In this document: piece by piece, positions 6,633-11,276 of the stretch
Numbering within the stretch: the stretch's first letter is position 1
Layout: each line of letters opens with the position of its first letter
Assembly: GCA_030148045.1 (NCBI GenBank)
Contig: JASBUE010000290.1
Coordinates: forward strand, 1-11,276
DNA from: Candidatus Tenderia sp.
GTDB taxonomy: Bacteria > Pseudomonadota > Gammaproteobacteria > Tenderiales > Tenderiaceae
DNA: 11,276 nt
Reading direction: 5' to 3'
Notes under the pieces: generated by a model
Told to the model about the DNA's origin: nothing
Seen by the model: the letters and a program-made list of their open reading frames with translations, nothing else
Databases searched by the model: none
Made by a program: the position numbers and the translations under genes

Positions 6633-9600
6633 CATTGCCCCTGGGTCAGACGCTGAAAATCCGCACCATGGTCTATGTGGCCGGCGAGGCCATTCCGTTT
6701 TTCTGGCCCATGCGCTCGTTCATTCATCACAACCCCCTGCATGGCCTGGAGCACCTGCCCTTTGCCAAGGCGGTGGAAGCCGGCGCGCGGCTGTTTCACG
6801 GCCGCGGGTTCTTGCCGCGCTGCGATTATCAGCATTATCTGGCACAGGGCAAGGTGGACCGCAATGCGTTGGCGGACAATATCGACAGCTTCGCGGCACA
6901 GCAGGATCCCATTCCCGGTATCGATCTGCCGCACTGGTTGATGACCCTGCTGACGCGCTGCGAACACGCGCTAAGCCTGTCATGCGCCCTGGCCGATGCC
7001 GGCGATGTGCATGCCGCGCTCAAGCATGCGCCTTCAGATGCCGATCCCGCCGTCGACCCGGCCGCGCTCGCGGCAAGGCTGCGCGCGGCACTGCTGGGCG
7101 ACCGCCCGTTTTACGAAACCGTTGACGTCTTTTACGGCAGCGGAATCGGCACCGAGCTGGATGAACTGCTCATCAAAAGCTGTCTCGATTTTTTCGACGA
7201 AGGCCAGTCGGTCTGGCACATGCCGGGCCGCAAGCACGGACTGTTCGCCTCCTGGCGCGAACTGGCCACGCGCAACGGCCGACTGTTCCTGCGCGGTCTG
7301 CACATTAAAGAGGTGCTGGCCAAAGGCAAGGACCCGGAAGCGGTGATCGCCTTCGTGATGCAGTCCCTGGGCGTCCCTGAAGATCAATGGGTGGCCTATT
7401 TTTCACGCGAACTGGCCCGCCTGCACGGCTGGGCGGGATTCATCCGCTGGCGCGCCAGTGCCAAGCACTATTACTGGAGCCGCCGCTATCCGGCCGACCT
7501 GGTCGAGTTTCTGGCCATTCGCCTGACCCTGGCCCTCGCTCTGCTCAGCGAACGGGGGCGCGAAGGGATCCCCAGCGATCGCCGCGCCATTGAAGAGGCC
7601 ATCGACAACCGCCCGCAGGAAACCTGGCTGCGGCATGAGCTGCATAGCGGCGCCATCTTGCCCGCCTATGCCCAACGCGCCGAACAGACGTTGGCACAGG
7701 CGCGACCCGGCGCCATCGAAAAGCTGTTCGCCGAATATGCACAGGCCAAACGCCGCCACGAAGCCGAGGTACAGGCACAGCACCTGCGCCGCCTGGCAGA
7801 GGCGGCCGGCGACAGCGATGCGCTTGCCTCCTTGTCGCGCGCACAACTGGCCGAGCTGATGCGCGTCCTGCGCGATGCCGAGCGCGAGGAAGGCATGATC
7901 TGGCTGCGCGCCATGGAGGCCCAGACCATGGACCGCCTGCTGCACAGCGTCAATGTTGAACCGCCTCCCGCGCGCGACAAACGCCCCTTTGCCCAAACCC
8001 TGTTCTGCATCGACACCCGTTCGGAACGGATTCGCCGCCACCTGGAAGCGGCGGGCGATTACCAGACCTTCGGCATTGCCGGGTTCTTCGGCGTGCCCAT
8101 CAGTTTCATGGAATTGGGCAAGGGCAGCGAATCCCATCTGTGCCCGGTGTTGCTCAAGCCGAAAAACCTGGTGCTGGAAATGGCCGCCACCCCCTCACAG
8201 GATGTGGAAGCGCTCACGGCACTGGAAAAGCTGTTACACGAACTCAAGGAGTCGGTGCTGACTCCGTACGTCACCGTCGAGGCCATCGGCATGCTGTTCG
8301 GCCTGGACATGGTGGGCAAGACACTCATGCCGCAGAGCTACAACCGCTGGCGTCGGCGCCTGTACCGCGACAAACCCAGTACCCATCTGCTACTCGACAA
8401 GCTGGATCGCGAACAGGCCGACTCCATCGTCCGCGCGGTGCAACGCGCCGTGGTCGCCAAGGCCATCGAACAGGAATGCGGACTCGAAGCCGAAGCGATT
8501 ACCGACGACATGGTGCGCGAGTTGCGCGAAGCGGCGCTGGGCCATGCCACTTCCGCCCCGGCCTTGCGCAAGAGCTGCGCGCACTACGAACACGATGAAC
8601 AGGCCTTCATCCGGCGCCTGCGCGAGGTCTACCGCATCGACCCGGCCTTTGCGCAATTGCAGCTGGAACAGCTGGGCCGCATCGGGTTTACGCTGGACGA
8701 ACAGGCCAATTTTGTCGGCCAGGCGCTGTGTTCCATCGGCCTGCAGCAGGACTTATCGCGCTTCATTCTGCTGGTCGGTCACGGCAGCAGTTCCGAGAAC
8801 AACCCCTATGAATCCGCCCTTGATTGCGGCGCCTGCGGCGGCAATCACGGCCTGACCAACGCCCGCGCGCTGGCCCAGATGGCCAACAAGGCGCAGGTGC
8901 GCAAGCGGCTGCGCGAGCAGGGCCTGGAGATCCCCGACGATGCCTGGTTTATACCGGCCTTGCACGACACCACCACCGACGAGATCAAGCTGTTTGACCT
9001 CGACCTGTTGCCGCCCTCCCACGTAGTGTATCTGGATCGCTTGCGCAAGGGATTAATTGGCGCCGCGCGCACCTGCGCCCATGAGCGCATGCCGGAACTA
9101 CAAGCAACACCCGCTCCACTCGACGCCGGCGCAGCCCAGCGCCTGGCCCACCGCAACGCCATGGACTGGTCGCAGGTACGCCCCGAGTGGGGTCTGTCGG
9201 GCAATGCCTATTTCATCATCGGTCGGCGCAACCTCACCCGGCATCTATCCCTGGACGGGCGCGCGTTTCTACACTCCTATGACCACCACACCGATCCCCG
9301 CCGCCGCCTGCTGGAAAACATCCTCACCGGCCCGCTGGTGGTCGGCCAGTGGATCAATATGGAGCACTACTTTTCCACCGTCGACAACGAACGTTTCGGC
9401 AGCGGCAGCAAGGCCTATCACAACGTCTCGGGGCGTTTCGCTGTCATGACCGGCAACCTCAGTGACCTGCGCACCGGCCTGCCCGCCCAGACCGTACTGG
9501 AACAGGGCCGGCCCTATCACCAGCCGATTCGCCTGGTGACTGTGATCGAAGCACCCTTTGAACATGCCTGGCAGGCCATCGAGCGGGTGGCCGCGGTCAA

Positions 9601-9739
9601 ACAGCTGGTGCGCAACGGCTGGATTCGGCTGTTGATCGTCGATCCTGAACAGAACACCGCCCACATCTATGACGCTGAGGACTGGCACAGCCGACCGCTA
9701 TCCGCGCTCACCAATGCACAACAAAGGGAGTCAGCCTAG
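6629..9739 (+). CDS. dabA: DabA, zinc beta-carbonic-anhydrase-like subunit of the DAB inorganic carbon pump (DUF2309)
   Basis: A 1036-aa protein of the DUF2309/UPF0753 family. With DabB it is held to hydrate CO2 to bicarbonate in one direction, on the cytoplasmic side of the membrane, powered by a cation gradient. The N-terminal signature FFWPMRSFIHHNPLHGLEHL is at 24-43. Zinc-site equivalents are all present: F-C-I-D-T-R-S-E-R-I-R-R with C460 and D462, L-V-G-H-G with H718, and D-C-G-A-C-G-G-N-H-G with C733. The 15-residue gap from H718 to C733 equals that reported for Halothiobacillus DabA2 (H524, C539). The C-terminal block TGPLVVGQWINMEHYFSTVD is at 900-919. A charged helical stretch (about 363-435) before the CxD motif makes this the longer family form. 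The ATG overlaps the previous stop. Confidence 0.95.
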   Translation: MTLPLGQTLKIRTMVYVAGEAIPFFWPMRSFIHHNPLHGLEHLPFAKAVEAGARLFHGRGFLPRCDYQHYLAQGKVDRNALADNIDSFAAQQDPIPGIDLPHWLMTLLTRCEHALSLSCALADAGDVHAALKHAPSDADPAVDPAALAARLRAALLGDRPFYETVDVFYGSGIGTELDELLIKSCLDFFDEGQSVWHMPGRKHGLFASWRELATRNGRLFLRGLHIKEVLAKGKDPEAVIAFVMQSLGVPEDQWVAYFSRELARLHGWAGFIRWRASAKHYYWSRRYPADLVEFLAIRLTLALALLSERGREGIPSDRRAIEEAIDNRPQETWLRHELHSGAILPAYAQRAEQTLAQARPGAIEKLFAEYAQAKRRHEAEVQAQHLRRLAEAAGDSDALASLSRAQLAELMRVLRDAEREEGMIWLRAMEAQTMDRLLHSVNVEPPPARDKRPFAQTLFCIDTRSERIRRHLEAAGDYQTFGIAGFFGVPISFMELGKGSESHLCPVLLKPKNLVLEMAATPSQDVEALTALEKLLHELKESVLTPYVTVEAIGMLFGLDMVGKTLMPQSYNRWRRRLYRDKPSTHLLLDKLDREQADSIVRAVQRAVVAKAIEQECGLEAEAITDDMVRELREAALGHATSAPALRKSCAHYEHDEQAFIRRLREVYRIDPAFAQLQLEQLGRIGFTLDEQANFVGQALCSIGLQQDLSRFILLVGHGSSSENNPYESALDCGACGGNHGLTNARALAQMANKAQVRKRLREQGLEIPDDAWFIPALHDTTTDEIKLFDLDLLPPSHVVYLDRLRKGLIGAARTCAHERMPELQATPAPLDAGAAQRLAHRNAMDWSQVRPEWGLSGNAYFIIGRRNLTRHLSLDGRAFLHSYDHHTDPRRRLLENILTGPLVVGQWINMEHYFSTVDNERFGSGSKAYHNVSGRFAVMTGNLSDLRTGLPAQTVLEQGRPYHQPIRLVTVIEAPFEHAWQAIERVAAVKQLVRNGWIRLLIVDPEQNTAHIYDAEDWHSRPLSALTNAQQRESA

Positions 9740-9740
9740 T

Positions 9741-10067
9741 ATGAAGAACCTCAATTTCAGCCCGCTAAAAAAACTCGAAATCATCCTCAGTGGTGAACAC
9801 CAGGGCCTGGCCACAGACGTGCTCGACCGGGCCGGGGTCAAGGGCTACACCATTATTAACAACCTCTCGGGCAAAGGCAGTCATGGCTTCCATGAAGGCC
9901 ACCTGATGTTCAACGAGGATGACGTGTTGGTCATGATCATCGCCGCCGTGCCCGAAGAACTGGTCAAACCCATTCTGGAGGGGCTGGCGCCCTTTTATAA
10001 CGAACACTCAGGCGTGGTGTTCATCTCCGACATTCAGGTCACGCGGCTGGTGAAGTTTCGGGATTAA
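9741..10067 (+). CDS. PII-like signalling protein of an inorganic carbon uptake operon
   Basis: A 108-aa protein with a PII-type ferredoxin fold: L-K-K-L-E-I-I-L-S-G-E-H near the start, a helix with LATDVLDRAGVKGYTIINN, and a late F-I-S-D-I-Q-V-T-R-L-V-K-F. The segment at the T-loop position (G-K-G-S-H-G-F-H-E-G-H-L-M-F-N-E-D-D) is short and lacks the uridylylated tyrosine motif of GlnB/GlnK, so it is not a nitrogen PII. It resembles the carbon-associated PII-like proteins (SbtB/CPII types) that sense adenine nucleotides or bicarbonate. Start ATG 9741 has GGGAG at 9726-9730 and sits 1 nt after the dabA stop, so it is translated with the pump. Role as a pump regulator is inferred from position. 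Confidence 0.82.
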   Translation: MKNLNFSPLKKLEIILSGEHQGLATDVLDRAGVKGYTIINNLSGKGSHGFHEGHLMFNEDDVLVMIIAAVPEELVKPILEGLAPFYNEHSGVVFISDIQVTRLVKFRD

Positions 10068-10083
10068 AGACTTATACTTATTG

Positions 10084-10143
10084 CTCTAACGATTGAATTG
10101 AACCGCGCTGATTTTTAACGTCGGTTCGAATGATTGGTTATGC
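10084..10143 (-). other. attC-like recombination site (60 bp), cassette-array end next to the DAB operon
   Basis: Read on the minus strand: R'' box GCATAAC, spacer, ATT-C-GAACCG, an 11-16 nt loop region, CGGTTC-AAT, spacer, R' box GTTAGAG. GAACCG/CGGTTC and ATT/AAT pair, with one extra C on the 5' arm; TAAC pairs with GTTA. This is the attC layout including the extrahelical base that sets strand polarity. The stop codon of the XRE remnant lies inside the R'' box, as in gene cassettes. R' deviates from GTTRRRY only at the last base. It starts 17 bp past the PII-like gene stop, so its hairpin may also act at the end of the dab transcript. Confidence 0.72.
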
Positions 10144-10284
10144 CGCAAACTCCTGGCGGACATCCCAACCCGGAAAGACAAGAACTGCGGGGTGACACTT
10201 AAGCGCCCTGGCAAGAATCTTGGCCCGCTCCACTCCCAGGTTGACCCGATCATTTTCAATGGCAGAAATGGTGAACCGCCCCAT
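10138..10284 (-). pseudogene. 3' fragment of an XRE-family regulator/antitoxin
   Basis: The minus-strand frame encodes 48 residues, M-G-R-F-T-I-S-A-I-E-N-D-R-V-N-L-G followed by VERAKILARALKCHPAVLVF and P-G-W, then a TAA stop. This is the second half of a common XRE helix-turn-helix protein, beginning in the middle of the recognition helix (normally ...G-V-S-R-F-T-I-S). The first half of the DNA-binding domain is missing, and upstream sequence is that of an unrelated gene on the other strand. The stop sits in the attC R'' box, so it was probably the gene of an integron cassette. It is unlikely to be functional. Confidence 0.72.
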
Positions 10285-10297
10285 GAAAAAAGAGAAC

Positions 10298-10738
10298 ATG
10301 TACCATTATACAAGCTGTGGCCTTCGTAATATTTGGTTACGAAATGGTTTTGAGATTAAGGAGACCTCATATGGTCGTGGCGTTGCCATTCATAACATCG
10401 AAGGACTGCATAAAGCCATTGGCTTAAATTTAGTTCAGAACAAGCCACACCTTAGCGGAGCTGAAATTCGTTTCTTGCGCAAAGAGCCTGATATGCCACA
10501 AGCTCAACTAGCAGCCATGCTTGGCGTTAGCTAAAATACTCTTAGGGGTTGGGAAAAACACCGGGGCAAAATTACGAAGCCCGCAGAACGTTTGCTTCGC
10601 ATGATCTATCAAGAATACGTAACCGGGAACTCCTCTGTTCGTGAACTCATAGAGCGACTTGGTAAATTCAATAGAGACATCTATGCAAATGGGATGGATC
10701 TTGAAGAAACCGAAAACGGATGGGGGTCAGTGGCCTAA
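10298..10738 (+). pseudogene. HTH regulator (YgiT/MqsA-like antitoxin type) broken by an in-frame TAA
   Basis: The frame starts M-Y-H-Y-T-S-C-G-L-R-N-I-W-L, continues through G-L-H-K-A-I-G and A-E-I-R-F-L-R-K-E into a HTH helix A-Q-L-A-A-M-L-G-V-S, and meets TAA at 10532-10534 (codon 79). The same frame then resumes as N-T-L-R-G-W-E-K-H-R-G-K and runs to a natural end, E-E-T-E-N-G-W, with TAA at 10736, 146 aa in all. Relatives typically have Glu or Asp at the interrupted codon, so one G-to-T change (GAA to TAA) explains it. The stop cuts the DNA-binding domain. ATG 10298 fits the family start; a longer start at 10283 is possible. Genuine mutation and sequencing error cannot be told apart here. 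Confidence 0.75.
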
Positions 10739-10743
10739 CACCT

Positions 10744-10805
10744 CTCGCAGTAGGAACGCCCGTTACCGGGCGCCCCCTGCACAGACCCGGACGTGCAGTT
10801 TTCCC
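10744..10805 (-). mobile_element. Possible group II intron 3'-end remnant (domain V half and domain VI)
   Basis: On the minus strand: GGGAAAACTGCACGTCCGG, then GTCTGTGC, then a hairpin CGCCCG-GTAA-CGGGCG (10757-10772) followed by TTCCTACTGCGAG. From memory this matches the 3' half of bacterial group II intron domain V (GAAAA loop, CTGCACGTCCGG arm) and a domain VI hairpin with the CCTAC branch-point region. No maturase and no intron 5' end are present, and the domain V 5' arm is altered and overlaps the neighbouring attC. It is a dead fragment if the call is right. Confidence 0.5.
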
Positions 10806-10861
10806 TCAACGCTCGGGTTCAGGCGCGCGAATTTTGCGTCGCCTGGAACCCGTTGTTATGC
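10804..10861 (-). other. attC-like recombination site (58 bp) of the higBA cassette
   Basis: Read on the minus strand: R'' box GCATAAC (contains the higA TAA stop), AA, CGGGTT-C-CAGGCG-A-CGC, loop AAAATTC, GCG-CGCCTG-AACCCG, AGC, R' box GTTGAGG. Stems CGGGTT/AACCCG, CAGGCG/CGCCTG and CGC/GCG are perfect, with extrahelical C and A on the 5' arm only. This is the canonical attC fold and polarity. R' differs from GTTRRRY at its last base. The same R'' sequence and stop-codon register recur at 10137-10143. Confidence 0.75.
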
Positions 10862-11143
10862 TGCAGATAACTTTCTTACCTTCAGGGATTTACGCTTTTT
10901 TTCGGCTTCCCATAAATCGTACTGTGCCTGTTGATTTAGCCAGCTCTCGGAAGATGTTCCGAACGCCAAAGAAAGACGAACTGCCATTTCAGGGCTAATG
11001 CCTGAATGACCATTCAAAATAGCGGACAAAGTCTTTCTGCTAACACCAAGCGCTTCGGCAGCCTCAGTAATACTTAGCCCCATTGGCTCGATGCAGAGTT
11101 CCCTGAGTACTTCACCGGGATGGGGTGGATTGTGCATCTTCAT
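10856..11143 (-). CDS. higA: HigA-family XRE antitoxin
   Basis: A 95-aa antitoxin that would neutralise HigB and repress its own operon. The N-terminus H-N-P-P-H-P-G-E-V-L is the family hallmark; a helix-turn-helix follows (about 22-62: S-I-T-E-A-A-E-A-L-G-V-S-R-K-T-L-S-A-I-L-N-G), then E-M-A-V-R-L-S-L-A-F-G and S-W-L-N-Q-Q-A-Q-Y-D-L-W. Length is normal and no disruption is seen. Three ATGs lie at 11146, 11143 and 11137; the GAGGTG at 11149-11154 sits 5 nt before the middle one, which is chosen. The stop codon lies within an attC R'' box, marking the pair as an integron cassette. It starts 9 nt after higB. Confidence 0.92.
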   Translation of the reverse strand: MKMHNPPHPGEVLRELCIEPMGLSITEAAEALGVSRKTLSAILNGHSGISPEMAVRLSLAFGTSSESWLNQQAQYDLWEAEKKRKSLKVRKLSAA

Positions 11144-11152
11144 CATTACACC

Positions 11153-11276
11153 TCAATGATAATCTTCATAATCAACAGCTTCTGTATCCATTCCCTCGAA
11201 ACGAAATGTCACATGCCAGTTACCACTAACCCAAACCGACCATGCTCCTTTCCGACGACCGCTGAGCTCATGTAAT
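11153..11276 (-). CDS. higB: HigB-family toxin (RelE superfamily), 3' end only
   Basis: The minus-strand frame from the window edge encodes L-H-E-L-S-G-R-R-K-G-A-W-S-V-W, V-S-G-N-W-H-V-T-F-R-F, then V-D-Y-E-D-Y-H and TGA. This is the C-terminal half of HigB, a ribosome-dependent mRNA endonuclease; typical relatives have LKG-x-G-x-WS-V-x-V-SGNWR-I-T-F-R-F and end DYEDYH or DYLDYH. About 41 residues are visible, so the first half lies beyond the window. The toxin gene precedes its antitoxin, the usual order for higBA. Confidence 0.88.
   Translation of the reverse strand, partial: LHELSGRRKGAWSVWVSGNWHVTFRFEGMDTEAVDYEDYH

Noticed and set aside
7403..8137. Minus-strand open frame of 244 codons inside dabA
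   Set aside because: Antisense shadow; the dabA frame across it contains the conserved CxD zinc motif.
9741..10067. glnB/glnK nitrogen PII
   Set aside because: The T-loop tyrosine region is absent and the segment there is short; context is carbon uptake, not amtB.
10659..10934. Plus-strand open frames between the HTH pseudogene and higA
   Set aside because: They run through attC hairpins, the intron-like fragment and antisense to higA; the translation is R/P/S-rich with no motif.

Overview
The window reads as GC-rich chromosomal DNA of a chemolithoautotrophic proteobacterium, most likely a gammaproteobacterial sulfur oxidiser. This rests on a DAB-type dissolved inorganic carbon uptake operon next to the tonB-algH-ruvX housekeeping cluster common in that class. 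No rRNA, tRNA or CRISPR array is visible.

Positions 1-3772 are housekeeping. A 5'-truncated ApbE flavin transferase is followed by a small anchored NusG-II domain protein, a Gx-family membrane protein, a TonB-type energy transducer, a YqgE/AlgH protein and RuvX. Four junctions are overlaps of 4 nt (932, 1821, 3323) or short gaps, so the run is probably one or two operons. Positions 3773-4192 are non-coding. They hold a perfect 18-bp palindrome with a LysR-like T-N11-A pattern, a possible -10 box about 50 bp further on, and a strong Shine-Dalgarno sequence.

Positions 4193-10067 form a tight four-gene operon: dabB (NuoL-like cation channel subunit), a 252-aa membrane protein resembling the C-terminal part of NuoM/ND4, dabA (1036 aa, zinc beta-carbonic-anhydrase-like, with its C/D/H/C residues intact) and a short PII-like protein. 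The expected role is energy-coupled, one-way conversion of CO2 to bicarbonate at the membrane, with the PII-like protein as a probable sensor. The NuoM-like piece and several substitutions at NuoL-type proton-path positions in DabB are the unusual points.

Positions 10068-11276 are AT-richer accessory DNA, apparently the end of an integron-type gene-cassette array read on the minus strand. Two attC-like sites (58 and 60 bp) have the R''-L''-L'-R' architecture and an extrahelical base. Each follows a minus-strand gene whose stop codon lies inside the R'' box. The cassettes hold a higBA toxin-antitoxin pair (higB cut by the window edge) and a truncated XRE antitoxin-like fragment. Between them lie a plus-strand HTH regulator broken by an in-frame TAA and a short stretch resembling domains V-VI of a group II intron, which abuts or interrupts one attC. 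No integrase is in view; it would be expected beyond position 11276.
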